A stretch of DNA of 64,000 bases from JANELJ01 sp024511395 (GCA_963681975.1 OY820613.1:2666001-2730000), one strand, 5' to 3'. Shown: positions 45,131 through 55,924, counted from the stretch's first letter. Made by a program: numbers and translations. Notes: a model not told the origin generated them from the sequence alone.

Positions 45131-48100
45131 TTAGGCGTCTAGCTTGCTCATCTCTGACTGCATCTGATAACGCTCTTTATCCTTCTGTCTGCGCTTACGA
45201 CGTTCTTTATGGAAGGTCAGACCGGTACCGGCAGGTATCAGACGACCGACAATGACGTTTTCTTTCAGACCGCGCAGATCATCCACCTTGCCGCTGACAG
45301 ATGCTTCTGTCAGTACCCGGGTGGTTTCCTGGAAGGACGCTGCAGAAATAAAGGACTCTGTTGCCAGAGAAGCCTTGGTAATACCCAACAGCAGTCTTTC
45401 GAATGTTGCTGGCAGTTTACCTTCTTTTTCTACCCGTTCGTTTTCTTCAATAATAGCTGCAAATTCAACCTGTTCACCCTTAATAAAGTTGGTGTCACCG
45501 GGGTTAAGAATTTCAGCACGTTTAATCATCTGACGGATAATGACTTCAATATGCTTGTCATTAATTTTTACACCCTGCAGACGATAAACTTCCTGTACTT
45601 CATTAACAATGTAGTTAGCCAGTTCCTGTTCGCCTTTCAGACGCAGGATATCATGCGGATTGGGTGCGCCATCGGAAATAACCTCACCCTTTTCTACCGA
45701 TTCACCTTCAAATACATTAATGTGACGCCACTTGGGCAGCAGTTCTTCGTATGGCTTGCCTTCCTTAGGCGTAATCACCAGACGCTGCTTACCTTTGGTC
45801 TCTTTACCAAAGCTGACCACACCGGAAATTTCCGCCAGAATGGAAGATTCCTTGGGTTTTCTGGCTTCAAACAGATCCGCAACCCGTGGCAGACCACCGG
45901 TAATATCCTTGGTCTTGGAGGATTCCTGAGGAATACGGGCAACTGCATCACCAACCATTACGGTATCACCATCGGCGTGGTTTACAATCGCGCCGGCAGG
46001 TAAAGCATACTGTGCTGGAATGTCAGTGCCGACAATATTCAGATCATTACCGTCCGTATCAATCAGTTTAACCATTGGACGCAGGTCTTTGGCACTGCCG
46101 CTGCGCTGCTTGGGATCAATAACCACCAAGGAACTCAGACCGGTAATCGCATCAGTTTCCTTATTAACCGTGACCCCATCAATAAAGTCAATAAACTTGA
46201 CCACACCGGCCACTTCAGTAATAACCGGATGGGTATGTGGATCCCAAGTGGCAATCACATCACCGCCTTTGGCTTCAGAACCATCGGTAACCGTCAGCAC
46301 CGCACCATAAGGCACTTTATAACGTTCACGTTCACGGCCATGGGTATCGACCACGGTCAGTTCACCAGAACGGGAAACCGCCACGATATTGCCGTTTTCC
46401 TGGGTCACTGTCTTGATATTATGCAAACGGATAGTACCGCTGGTCTTAATTTCAATACTGCTCACCGACGCGGAACGAGAAGCTGCACCACCAATGTGGA
46501 AGGTACGCATGGTCAGCTGGGTACCGGGTTCACCAATAGACTGGGCTGCAATAACACCGACTGCTTCACCCATATTGATCTTGTGCCCGCGGGCCAGATC
46601 ACGACCATAACAGGTGGCACAGATACCAAAGCGGGTTTCACAGGAAATGGGTGAGCGAACCTTCATATGATCCACACCCAGTTCATCCAGTTGTTCACAC
46701 CAGGCTTCATCCAGCAGAGTGCCCTTGGGAATAATTACTTCATCGCTGTTGGCCTTGATAACATCTTCAGCCACAATACGACCCAACACTCTTTCACGTA
46801 AGGGTTCAACAACATCACCACCTTCAATCAGTGACTGAACCATAACACCCTGTTCGGTTCCGCAGTCGTCTTCAACCACGACCAGATCCTGGGCAACGTC
46901 TACCAGACGACGAGTCAGGTAACCGGAGTTTGCAGTTTTCAGTGCGGTATCGGCCAGACCTTTACGAGCACCGTGAGTAGAAATAAAGTACTGCAGTACG
47001 CTCAGACCTTCACGGAAATTTGCTGTAATCGGCGTTTCAATAATGGAACCGTCCGGCTTAGCCATCAGACCACGCATACCGGCCAGCTGTCTGATCTGGG
47101 CGGCACTACCACGAGCACCGGAGTCAGCCATCATATAGACCGAATTAAAGGAGGTCTGTTTAATCACATCACCTTTATTTGGAATGGTATCCTTAATATC
47201 ATCAGGTACGATGTCTTTTAAGGGTTTACCGGACACTGGAGAAGTCGGAACATAATCAATTTCAATTTCATCAAATTCCAGGATTTCCATCATGGCCTTG
47301 GCGACTTCCTCATTGGCATGAGACCAGATATCAATTACCTTATTATAGCGTTCACCATTAGTAACCAGACCGGATTCATACTGTTCCTGGATTTCCTGAA
47401 CTTCTTTTTCCGCTTTTTCAATAATGGTGTACTTCGCTTCCGGGATCACCATATCGTTGACACCAAAAGAGGCACCGGAACGAGCCGCATAAGAAAAACC
47501 TGTGTACATCAGCTGGTCAGCAAAAATAACGGTTTCTTTCAGACCGACTTCACGGTAGCAGGCGTTAATTAAGGCAGAAATGGATTTTTTGGTTAAATCC
47601 TTGTTCATTAAATCAAAGCTTAAACCAGGTGCCAGGATTTTGGATAAAATGGAACGGCCTACCGTAGTATCCACTACGCGGCTGTGTTCAACCAGTTCAC
47701 CATTCTCATCTTTCAGATATTCGGTAATACGAGTTTTAACCTTGGCATGTAATACCGCATTGCCGGTTTCAAAGGCACGTTCCGCTTCCATGGCATCGGC
47801 AAACATCATGCCTTCACCTTTGGAGTTGATCAGCTCACGGGTCATATAGTAAAGCCCCAGTACCACGTCCTGAGAAGGTACAATAATAGGCTCACCATTG
47901 GCCGGTGACAGAATATTATTGGAGGCCATCATCAGGGAACGGGCTTCCAGCTGCGCTTCAATAGACAGTGGAATATGCACGGCCATCTGGTCACCGTCAA
48001 AGTCAGCATTAAAGGCAGTACAGACCAGCGGATGCAGCTGAATGGCTTTACCTTCAATCAGTACTGGTTCAAAAGCCTGAATACCCAGACGGTGCAGGGT

Positions 48101-49381
48101 TGGTGCACGGTTAAGCATAACCGGATGTTCACGAATGACTTCTTCCAGGATATCCCAGACTTCCGGGCCTTCCCGTTCTACCATTTTCTTGGCGGCTTTA
48201 ATGGTGGTTGCCAGGCCGCGTAATTCCAGCTTGCTGAAAATAAAGGGCTTGAATAATTCCAGCGCCATTTTCTTGGGCAGACCGCACTGATGCAGACGCA
48301 GAGTCGGGCCAACCACAATAACGGAACGACCGGAGTAATCTACCCGTTTACCCAGCAGGTTCTGACGGAAACGACCCTGCTTACCCTTGATCATATCAGC
48401 CAGGGATTTCAGTGGACGCTTGTTGGAACCGGTAATGGCACGACCGCGACGACCGTTATCCAGCAGGGCATCAACAGACTCCTGCAGCATACGCTTTTCA
48501 TTACGGACAATAATATCCGGCGCATTAAGTTCTAATAAACGCTTCAGACGGTTATTACGGTTAATGACACGACGATATAAATCGTTCAGATCAGAGGTGG
48601 CAAAACGACCGCCTTCCAGAGGCACCAAGGGGCGTAAATCCGGCGGCAGAACCGGCAGAATGGTCATAACCATCCATTCAGGCAGGTTGTTGGAATCATT
48701 AAAGGCTTCCAGCAGCTTCAGGCGCTTAGAAAATTTCTTTAACTTGGTTTCTGATTCAGTACCCGCCATTTCTTCACGGATATGCGCGATTTCCTTGGTG
48801 ATATTGATGGATTTCAGCAGTTCACGTACCGCTTCAGCACCCATACGGGCATCAAAATCATCACCGTATTCTTCAATCGCATCCAAGTATTGTTCATCAG
48901 ATAAAATCTGGTTTTTCTCCAGAGTGGTCATACCGGGATCAATGACCACAAAGGCTTCAAAATACAGTACCCGCTCAATATCACGCAGAGTCATATCCAG
49001 CAGCAGCCCCATACGGGAAGGCAGTGATTTTAAATACCAGATGTGGGCTACCGGACTGGCCAGATCAATGTGACCCATACGATCACGACGAACCTTAGAC
49101 TGGGTGACTTCTACACCACATTTTTCACAGATAACACCGCGGTGCTTAAGGCGCTTGTATTTACCACACAAGCATTCGTAATCCTTAACAGGTCCGAAGA
49201 TCTTGGCACAGAACAGGCCGTCTCTTTCCGGCTTGAAGGTACGATAATTAATGGTTTCGGGTTTTTTAACCTCACCATATGACCAGGATTTAATCTTGGC
49301 GGGTGAAGCTAGTCCTATACGGATGGCGTCAAAATCATCGAATTGATTTTGTTGTTTTATGAGATTTAATAAATCTTTCAA
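45131..49381 (-). CDS. rpoC: RNA polymerase beta' subunit
   Basis: The 1416-residue catalytic subunit has the zinc-binding N-terminus (CLCGKYKRLKHRGVICEKCG, about 70-89), the Mg-chelating NADFDGDQMAVH near 460, and the second zinc site CETRFGICATCYGRDLARGH. The length suits Gammaproteobacteria. It follows rpoB by about 130 bp. Downstream lie 48 bp and then the ISAs1 target site. Confidence 0.98.
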   Translation of the reverse strand: MKDLLNLIKQQNQFDDFDAIRIGLASPAKIKSWSYGEVKKPETINYRTFKPERDGLFCAKIFGPVKDYECLCGKYKRLKHRGVICEKCGVEVTQSKVRRDRMGHIDLASPVAHIWYLKSLPSRMGLLLDMTLRDIERVLYFEAFVVIDPGMTTLEKNQILSDEQYLDAIEEYGDDFDARMGAEAVRELLKSINITKEIAHIREEMAGTESETKLKKFSKRLKLLEAFNDSNNLPEWMVMTILPVLPPDLRPLVPLEGGRFATSDLNDLYRRVINRNNRLKRLLELNAPDIIVRNEKRMLQESVDALLDNGRRGRAITGSNKRPLKSLADMIKGKQGRFRQNLLGKRVDYSGRSVIVVGPTLRLHQCGLPKKMALELFKPFIFSKLELRGLATTIKAAKKMVEREGPEVWDILEEVIREHPVMLNRAPTLHRLGIQAFEPVLIEGKAIQLHPLVCTAFNADFDGDQMAVHIPLSIEAQLEARSLMMASNNILSPANGEPIIVPSQDVVLGLYYMTRELINSKGEGMMFADAMEAERAFETGNAVLHAKVKTRITEYLKDENGELVEHSRVVDTTVGRSILSKILAPGLSFDLMNKDLTKKSISALINACYREVGLKETVIFADQLMYTGFSYAARSGASFGVNDMVIPEAKYTIIEKAEKEVQEIQEQYESGLVTNGERYNKVIDIWSHANEEVAKAMMEILEFDEIEIDYVPTSPVSGKPLKDIVPDDIKDTIPNKGDVIKQTSFNSVYMMADSGARGSAAQIRQLAGMRGLMAKPDGSIIETPITANFREGLSVLQYFISTHGARKGLADTALKTANSGYLTRRLVDVAQDLVVVEDDCGTEQGVMVQSLIEGGDVVEPLRERVLGRIVAEDVIKANSDEVIIPKGTLLDEAWCEQLDELGVDHMKVRSPISCETRFGICATCYGRDLARGHKINMGEAVGVIAAQSIGEPGTQLTMRTFHIGGAASRSASVSSIEIKTSGTIRLHNIKTVTQENGNIVAVSRSGELTVVDTHGRERERYKVPYGAVLTVTDGSEAKGGDVIATWDPHTHPVITEVAGVVKFIDFIDGVTVNKETDAITGLSSLVVIDPKQRSGSAKDLRPMVKLIDTDGNDLNIVGTDIPAQYALPAGAIVNHADGDTVMVGDAVARIPQESSKTKDITGGLPRVADLFEARKPKESSILAEISGVVSFGKETKGKQRLVITPKEGKPYEELLPKWRHINVFEGESVEKGEVISDGAPNPHDILRLKGEQELANYIVNEVQEVYRLQGVKINDKHIEVIIRQMIKRAEILNPGDTNFIKGEQVEFAAIIEENERVEKEGKLPATFERLLLGITKASLATESFISAASFQETTRVLTEASVSGKVDDLRGLKENVIVGRLIPAGTGLTFHKERRKRRQKDKERYQMQSEMSKLDA

Positions 49382-49510
49382 CTTGGTATCCTCTAGTGAT
49401 GCGCCATGTGAGGGGGGCTTAATAGCGCCCCTCGGAATTTTTTGGTTCAGAATGTCTTTAGTCGATTTTGAGCATTCAGCGTTCAGAAAAAGACTAAAGA
49501 GCTTCTGTGG

Positions 49511-52500
49511 TTAGTCGACCTGTTCCAGTTCGATGTCTATGCCGAGGGCTCGTATTTCTTTTAGAAGTACGTTAAAGGACTCGGGCATGCCGGTATCGAT
49601 GCGGTGGTCGCCGTCGACGATGTTTTTGTACATTCTGGTACGGCCGGCTACGTCATCGGATTTGACTGTCAGCATTTCCTGCAATGTATAAGCAGCACCA
49701 TAAGCTTCCAGTGCCCAGACTTCCATTTCTCCGAAGCGCTGACCACCGAACTGAGCCTTACCACCTAACGGCTGCTGGGTTACCAGGCTGTATGGGCCGG
49801 TAGAACGGGCGTGCATCTTGTCATCTACCAGGTGGTTCAGTTTCAGCATATACATATAACCGACGGTGACCGGACGGTCAAACTTGTCTCCGGTACGGCC
49901 ATCATACAGGGTGGACTGACCGGACTCATCATTACCGCCGAGTTTCAGCAGGCGTTTAATTTCGCTTTCTGCAGCACCATCAAATACCGGGGTCGCCATG
50001 GGCACACCGGCTTTCAGGTTACCTGCCAGCTCTATGATTTCTGCATCAGTCAGACTGTCGAGATCTTCCTTGGTACCGGCACTCTTGTTATAGACTTCAT
50101 CCAGGAATAAGCGTAATTCCTTAACTTTTTCAGCTTCTTCTGCTTTTTGCTGCAGGATGTCACCAATTTTTAGTCCCAGGCCACGTGCTGCCCAGCCCAG
50201 GTGCGTTTCAAGAACCTGTCCGACATTCATTCGAGAGGGTACACCCAGTGGATTCAGTACGATATCCACGGTACGGCCATCTTCCAGGTATGGCATATCT
50301 TCAACGGTAACAATGGTGGAAATAACACCCTTGTTACCATGACGTCCTGCCATTTTATCACCTGGCTGAATACGGCGTTTAACGGCCATATAGACCTTAA
50401 CCATTTTCAGTACGCCAGGAGCCAGATCATCACCAGCTACAATCTTCTTACGCTTTTCTTCGTACTGTTCGTCAAAGTCGGTACGGGCATGTTCGAGCTG
50501 TTCAGCCAGTTTGCCCAGCTGTTCTTGCTTGTCGGTATCACGCAGCGTAATATCAAACCACTTGCTACGCTGTTCCAGACCTTCCAGCAGCTCTTTAGTG
50601 ACCTTGTCACCGGCTTTCATACCTAGACCACCGTCAACCACTTCTCCGACAATCAGACGTTCAACACGGCTGTAGGTATCTTCTTCTACAATCCGGTACT
50701 GGTCGTTCATATCCTTACGTACCGCTGCCAGTGCATCTTCCTCAATGGAACGGGCACGAGCATCTTTTTCCAGTCCGTTACGGGTAAAGACCTGCACATC
50801 AATAATGGTACCGACCTTGCTGCCGGATACTCTTAATGAAGTGTCTTTAACATCGGAGGCTTTTTCACCGAAAATGGCTCTCAGTAATTTTTCTTCCGGT
50901 GTTAACTGGGTTTCACCTTTAGGAGTCACCTTACCAACCAGAATATCACCGCCTTTGACTTCAGCACCGATATAAACAATACCGGACTCGTCCAGCTTGG
51001 CCAGTGCCGATTCACCGACATTGGGAATATCTGAGGTAATTTCTTCAGAACCCAGCTTAGTATCACGGGCAATACAGGTCAGTTCTTCAATATGAATGGT
51101 GGTAAAACGATCTTCGTCTACCATCCGTTCGGATACCAGAATGGAATCCTCAAAGTTGTAACCATTCCAGGGCATAAAGGCAATCATCATATTCTGCCCC
51201 AGAGCCAGTTCACCTAGGTCAGTGGATGGACCGTCAGCAATCACATCGCCGCGGGCAATAATATTGCCTTCCTGAACCAGTGGCCGCTGGTTTATACAGG
51301 TGTTCTGGTTAGAACGGGTGTACTTGGTCAGGTTGTAGATATCAACACCGGATTCACCTGGCAGGGTTTCATCATCATTAACACGAATAACGATACGAGA
51401 TGCATCCACCTTGTCAATAATACCGCCGCGTTTAGCTACAGTGGCCACACCGGAATCTTTCGCTACAGTGCGCTCCATGCCGGTACCAACCAGCGGCTTA
51501 TCCGCTTTCAATGTGGGTACAGCCTGACGCTGCATATTGGAACCCATTAAGGCCCGGTTAGCATCATCATGTTCCAGGAAGGGGATCATGGAAGCCGCAA
51601 CCGAGACAATCTGTCTGGGCGATACATCCATATAGTCCACTTTTTCCGGCGGTTGGGTGCCAAATTCATTTAAGTGACGGCAGTTAACCATTGGGTCAGT
51701 CAGTTTGCCGTTTTCATCCACCGTAGCATTAGCCTGTGCAATAACAAATTCTGCTTTGTCAATGGCTGACAGGTAGTCTACCTGATCGGTAACATGGCCA
51801 TCCACAATCTTACGATAAGGGGATTCCAGGAAGCCATAGTCATTGGTACGAGCATAAACGGCCAGCGAGTTAATCAGACCAATATTGGGTCCTTCAGGCG
51901 TTTCAATAGGACAGACACGACCATAGTGAGTCGGATGCACGTCACGTACCTCAAAACCGGCGCGTTCACGGGTCAGACCACCAGGGCCTAATGCGGAAAC
52001 ACGGCGTTTATGGGTAATTTCTGATAAGGGATTGTTCTGATCCATAAACTGGGATAGCTGACTGGAACTGAAAAATTCCTTAATCGCTGCAGAAACCGGC
52101 TTGGCATTAATTAATTCCTGAGGCATCAGGTTATCGGCTTCAGCCAGTGTCAGACGCTCTTTTACTGCGCGCTCAACCCGAACCAGACCAACACGGAACT
52201 GGTTTTCTGCCATTTCACCCACGCTGCGCACACGACGGTTGCCCAGGTGATCGATATCATCCACAACACCTTTGCCGTTTTTAATGTCCAGCAGAGTTTT
52301 AATGACGGCAATAATATCTTCATTGGATAAAGTACCCGGGCCTGTCAGATCTTCACGGCCGATACGGCGGTTGAACTTCATACGTCCAACGGCAGACAGG
52401 TCATAACGCTCTTCTGTAAAGAACAGGTTATTAAACAGGGCTTCTGCGGCTTCTTTGGTTGGTGGCTCGCCAGGACGCATCATACGGTAGATTTCTACCT

Positions 52501-53605
52501 GTGCTTCCAGCTGCGTGGTGGAATTGTCAATACGCAGAGTATCAGAAATATAAGGACCGGCATCCAGTTCATTAGTGTACAGGGTCTGGATTTCTTTAAT
52601 ACCGGCATTAAGCAGTTTTTCTATAATTTCTTCAGTAATTTCATCATTGGCATTGACGATAATTTCTCCGGTTTCAGGATCCACTATGTTTTTAGCCAGC
52701 GCTTTACCATGCAGCAGTTCCAGCGGCATGTCGATGTATTTCATTTTGGTCTTTTCAATCTGGCGTACATGACGTGCAGTCACACGACGACCGGCTTCGA
52801 CGATAACATTACTCTTGTCATCTTTAATGTCAAAGTTAAAGGTTTCACCGCGCATTCTTTCAGAAACCAGTTTCAGTTCAGCCGTCTCGGCACTGATTTT
52901 GAAATCATCAAAATCAAAAAACATCTCAAGGATCTGTTCGGTATCATAACCTAGGGCACGTAATATAATGGTGGCGGGTAATTTACGAAAACGGTCAATA
53001 CGTACAAAGACATTGTCTTTTGGATCAAATTCAAAATCCAGCCAGGAACCACGGTATGGAATGACCCGGGCATTAAAGAGTAACTTACCGGAAGAGTGAG
53101 TTTTACCCTTATCATGATCAAAAAACACCCCGGGACTTCTGTGCAGCTGGGAAACGATAACCCGTTCTGTACCATTAATAATAAAGGTACCAGTTTCTGT
53201 CATCAGGGGTATTTCACCCATAAAGACTTCCTGTTCACGGATGTCCTTAACCTTTTTCTTAGCACTGGAGTCTCTATCATAAATGACCAGGCGCAGCTTG
53301 ACTCTTAAGGGAGCCGAGTAGGTTACACCACGGGTGCGACATTCTCTTTCATCAAAGGCGGGTTTACCCAGACGATAGCTGATGTATTCCAGGCTGGCAC
53401 TGCCATTAAAACTGACAATTGGAAAAACGGATTTGAAAGTACCTTCCAGACCAACTTCACGGCGGCCTTCAGGGTTTGCTTCTGCTTGTAAAAAGTTACG
53501 GAATGAATCGAGTTGTATTGCCAGTAAGTAAGGAACTTCCATTACCGATTTAGAAGCTCCAAAATCCTTACGAATACGTTTTTTTTCTGTAAATGAATAG
53601 GCCAT
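49511..53605 (-). CDS. rpoB: RNA polymerase beta subunit
   Basis: The 1364-residue subunit opens MAYSFTEKKRIRKDFGASKS and has the rifampicin-pocket segment SQFMDQNNPLSEITHKRR in its usual sensitive form, plus GRHGNKGVIS and LGGKAQFGGQRFGEMEVWAL. It forms the RNA exit and active-site wall. It is separated from rplL by 298 bp holding two strong hairpins, the usual attenuation and RNase III region. Confidence 0.98.
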   Translation of the reverse strand: MAYSFTEKKRIRKDFGASKSVMEVPYLLAIQLDSFRNFLQAEANPEGRREVGLEGTFKSVFPIVSFNGSASLEYISYRLGKPAFDERECRTRGVTYSAPLRVKLRLVIYDRDSSAKKKVKDIREQEVFMGEIPLMTETGTFIINGTERVIVSQLHRSPGVFFDHDKGKTHSSGKLLFNARVIPYRGSWLDFEFDPKDNVFVRIDRFRKLPATIILRALGYDTEQILEMFFDFDDFKISAETAELKLVSERMRGETFNFDIKDDKSNVIVEAGRRVTARHVRQIEKTKMKYIDMPLELLHGKALAKNIVDPETGEIIVNANDEITEEIIEKLLNAGIKEIQTLYTNELDAGPYISDTLRIDNSTTQLEAQVEIYRMMRPGEPPTKEAAEALFNNLFFTEERYDLSAVGRMKFNRRIGREDLTGPGTLSNEDIIAVIKTLLDIKNGKGVVDDIDHLGNRRVRSVGEMAENQFRVGLVRVERAVKERLTLAEADNLMPQELINAKPVSAAIKEFFSSSQLSQFMDQNNPLSEITHKRRVSALGPGGLTRERAGFEVRDVHPTHYGRVCPIETPEGPNIGLINSLAVYARTNDYGFLESPYRKIVDGHVTDQVDYLSAIDKAEFVIAQANATVDENGKLTDPMVNCRHLNEFGTQPPEKVDYMDVSPRQIVSVAASMIPFLEHDDANRALMGSNMQRQAVPTLKADKPLVGTGMERTVAKDSGVATVAKRGGIIDKVDASRIVIRVNDDETLPGESGVDIYNLTKYTRSNQNTCINQRPLVQEGNIIARGDVIADGPSTDLGELALGQNMMIAFMPWNGYNFEDSILVSERMVDEDRFTTIHIEELTCIARDTKLGSEEITSDIPNVGESALAKLDESGIVYIGAEVKGGDILVGKVTPKGETQLTPEEKLLRAIFGEKASDVKDTSLRVSGSKVGTIIDVQVFTRNGLEKDARARSIEEDALAAVRKDMNDQYRIVEEDTYSRVERLIVGEVVDGGLGMKAGDKVTKELLEGLEQRSKWFDITLRDTDKQEQLGKLAEQLEHARTDFDEQYEEKRKKIVAGDDLAPGVLKMVKVYMAVKRRIQPGDKMAGRHGNKGVISTIVTVEDMPYLEDGRTVDIVLNPLGVPSRMNVGQVLETHLGWAARGLGLKIGDILQQKAEEAEKVKELRLFLDEVYNKSAGTKEDLDSLTDAEIIELAGNLKAGVPMATPVFDGAAESEIKRLLKLGGNDESGQSTLYDGRTGDKFDRPVTVGYMYMLKLNHLVDDKMHARSTGPYSLVTQQPLGGKAQFGGQRFGEMEVWALEAYGAAYTLQEMLTVKSDDVAGRTRMYKNIVDGDHRIDTGMPESFNVLLKEIRALGIDIELEQVD

Positions 53606-53809
53606 TTATTTTCCCGAGCAATCTCTGTAAAAAATACCAAGCTGCATTGTGATTATTCACTGCAACCAATATGAACTTTAAGCAGGGCTAAAGCAAGTTG
53701 ACCCCTATCGAGTTATTTCAACTATTCACCCTGTATAATTTCAAAGAAATTAACAAGATACATAATTAAAACGTCTTTACTTTCTAACTACTAATTTCAA
53801 CTGTTTTAG

Positions 53810-53855
53810 AAACGGAAACTGGCCGGTGATCTAAACCACCGGCCAGTTTCCGTTT
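53810..53855 (-). promoter_or_regulatory. 19-bp perfect hairpin in the rplL-rpoB gap
   Basis: AAACGGAAACTGGCCGGTG pairs without mismatch with CACCGGCCAGTTTCCGTTT across an 8-nt loop. By position it matches the attenuator/RNase III processing site that lowers rpoBC relative to rplL in E. coli. No long U-run follows. Confidence 0.75.
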
Positions 53856-53858
53856 TAT

Positions 53859-53885
53859 CGCCCCGCTACTTTAAGTAGCGGGGCG
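53859..53885 (-). repeat. CCCGCTACTT hairpin repeat, copy 2
   Basis: CGCCCCGCTACTTTAAGTAGCGGGGCG forms a perfect long stem 19 bp after the rplL stop. The same core recurs at 38103-38127 after rpsJ. It lies directly before the 19-bp hairpin, giving two tandem stems. Confidence 0.75.
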
Positions 53886-53903
53886 ATAAAGATACGCTCT
53901 GTC

Positions 53904-54281
53904 TTACTTAAGTTCGACAGATGCACCCGCTTCTTCAAGCTGCTTTTTGATGTCTTCAGCTTCAGCCTTGTCAACACCTTCTTTAACAGGTGCAGGAGCG
54001 CCGTCAACAACACCCTTAGCTTCTTTCAGACCCAGACCAGTAATCGCACGAACAGCCTTGATGACGTTTACTTTCTTGTCACCCGCAGCAGTCAGGATTA
54101 CATCAAATTCAGTCTGTTCAGCAACAGCACCGCCAGCATCACCAGCTGCCGCAGGAGCAGCAGCTACTGCAGCGGCAGCAGATACGCCAAATTTTTCTTC
54201 CATTGCTTCAACCAGTTCAACAACTTCCATTACGGTCATATTAGCAATTGCTTCTAACATTTCGTCTTTAGTTACAGCCAT
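53904..54281 (-). CDS. rplL: 50S ribosomal protein L7/L12
   Basis: The start at 54281 (MAVTKDEMLEAIANMTVMEV, 125 residues) is chosen over an ATG four codons upstream. An alanine-rich hinge (AAAAVAAAPAAAGDAGG) joins the L10-binding N-domain to the factor-binding C-domain (LTAAGDKKVNVIKAVRAITG). It forms the ribosomal stalk, and lies about 120 bp after rplJ. Confidence 0.97.
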   Translation of the reverse strand: MAVTKDEMLEAIANMTVMEVVELVEAMEEKFGVSAAAAVAAAPAAAGDAGGAVAEQTEFDVILTAAGDKKVNVIKAVRAITGLGLKEAKGVVDGAPAPVKEGVDKAEAEDIKKQLEEAGASVELK

Positions 54282-54402
54282 TTTTAACTCCAAAATTTTT
54301 TTGATTATTGCGCATTGCTGATTCTTAAAAAAACAGGTCTCGCTGAATAATCGATTGGTTTACCATTAATAATTTAATCTTTCGTAGTGCCAAGCTAACT
54401 GC

Positions 54403-54930
54403 TTAACCTGCTTCTTTCTGATCACGGACAGCCGCGACAGTACGAACCAGTTTAGCGTGTGGCTCTGCCAGAGTACGAACAAATTTCGTAACAGGTGCTT
54501 TCATAACAGACATCAGCATACTAATGGCCTGATCTTTAGTAGGCATTTTAGCAAGCGTCTTAACGTCTTCAGGGGACATTAATTTACCACCTACAGAAAC
54601 GATTTTGACCTGAAGCTTGTCATTGTCTTTCATGAAATCAACGATAACACGACCTGCTGCACCTGGATCTTCTTCTGAAAAAGCCAGAACCAGAGAACCT
54701 GTCAGGTCATCTTTGATACATTCGAAATCGGTTCCCTCAACAGCACGTCTTGCCAGGGTGTTTTTAACAACACGCAGATAAACGCCGTCCGCACGAGCTT
54801 TCGCGCGTAATTCGTTCATATCGTTTGCATCAACACCCTGATAATCGGCACCTACGACAGAGTGTGCTTCAGCGGCAACCGCAGCAACTTCTGCTACAAT
54901 CGCTTTTTTACCTTCAATAAATAAAGCCAC
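54403..54930 (-). CDS. rplJ: 50S ribosomal protein L10
   Basis: The 175-residue uL10 opens MALFIEGKKAIVAEVAAVAA, with the TLARRAVEGTDFECIKDDLT region; the C-terminal helix binds L7/L12 dimers. The L10-L12 complex represses its own mRNA through the leader at about 55040-55190. It is the first gene after that leader, 295 bp from rplA. Confidence 0.98.
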   Translation of the reverse strand: MALFIEGKKAIVAEVAAVAAEAHSVVGADYQGVDANDMNELRAKARADGVYLRVVKNTLARRAVEGTDFECIKDDLTGSLVLAFSEEDPGAAGRVIVDFMKDNDKLQVKIVSVGGKLMSPEDVKTLAKMPTKDQAISMLMSVMKAPVTKFVRTLAEPHAKLVRTVAAVRDQKEAG

Positions 54931-55039
54931 TTAGTACTCACCTCTCGTTTATGATCGCCGGATTCAAAAACATCCATTGATCGGTTGCAGGATAGGAATT
55001 TATCTTTAATCGATAAATTCTCTTTTACCGGTTGTTGTT

Positions 55040-55190
55040 TTTGCAACAACTAAACGATGATTTTTAGCATCCAAAGAGCTTAATTGTTCACCGTCTGCGC
55101 AGGCTGTTTCCAGTCAGGAAAACGATTAAGAAAGCTGTTTAAAGCCTTCACCTACGGTCTTTGACGTTTACCACAAGCTCTTGCAAGGCA
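55040..55190 (-). ncRNA. L10 leader (autoregulatory RNA of rplJL-rpoBC)
   Basis: The minus strand of the 295-bp rplA-rplJ gap contains GTCAAAGACCGTAGGTGAAG (55165-55146) and CGCAGACGGTGAAC (55100-55087), words typical of the gammaproteobacterial L10 leader where L10(L12)4 binds. Exact borders are approximate. The rest of the gap up to rplJ shows no gene. Confidence 0.8.
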
Positions 55191-55225
55191 AGCTGGATGC
55201 TTAATGGTAAACCAAAGTTCTTTTT

Positions 55226-55924
55226 TTATTTGGTAGCAACACTACCCTGTTCAATTGCCATGCCTGGACCATGAGTGGTTGAGACGCTGATCTTCTTTAA
55301 ATATACACCTTTGGCAGAAGCCGGCTTGGCTTTCTGCAGGTCAGTAATCAGTGCTTCCAGGTTGCCTTTTAAGGCGTCTGCATCAAAACTAATCTTACCG
55401 ATTGAGCAATGAACGATACCACCCTTGTCCGCACGGAAACGAACTTGGCCGCCTTTAGCGTTTTTAACGGCAGTGGTGACATCAGGTGTAACGGTACCCA
55501 CTTTAGGGTTAGGCATCAGGCCGCGTGGTCCCAAGATCTGACCTAACTGACCAACAACGCGCATAGTATCCGGCGTGGCAATCACCACGTCAAAGTTCAT
55601 GTCGCCGCCTTTAACCTGAGCAGCCAGGTCTTCAAAACCGACCACATCAGCACCGGCTTCTTTAGCTTTTTCAGCATTATCGCCCTGAGCAAATACCGCA
55701 ACGCGAACGTCTTTACCGGTACCGTTTGGAAGTACACTGGCGCCACGGACATTCTGGTCGGACTTACGAGTGTCAATACCCAGGTTAATGCTTACGTCTA
55801 CAGACTCTTCAAATTTGGAATGAGGCAGTGACTTAAGTAACTCAACCGCTTCATCAAAACCGTATAATTTTCCAAGTTCGACTTTTTCTGCAATGACTTT
55901 CTGTCTTTTGGTTAACTTGGCCAT
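55226..55924 (-). CDS. rplA: 50S ribosomal protein L1
   Basis: The 232-residue uL1 opens MAKLTKRQKVIAEKVELGKL and has GPRGLMPNPKVGTVTPDVTT. It forms the mobile L1 stalk guiding deacylated tRNA; in E. coli it represses the rplKA mRNA. It starts 1 bp after the rplK stop. Confidence 0.98.
   Translation of the reverse strand: MAKLTKRQKVIAEKVELGKLYGFDEAVELLKSLPHSKFEESVDVSINLGIDTRKSDQNVRGASVLPNGTGKDVRVAVFAQGDNAEKAKEAGADVVGFEDLAAQVKGGDMNFDVVIATPDTMRVVGQLGQILGPRGLMPNPKVGTVTPDVTTAVKNAKGGQVRFRADKGGIVHCSIGKISFDADALKGNLEALITDLQKAKPASAKGVYLKKISVSTTHGPGMAIEQGSVATK

Noticed and set aside
45209..46003. 264-residue plus-strand frame
   Set aside because: It lies antisense within rpoC, has no domain features and reflects rpoC codon composition.
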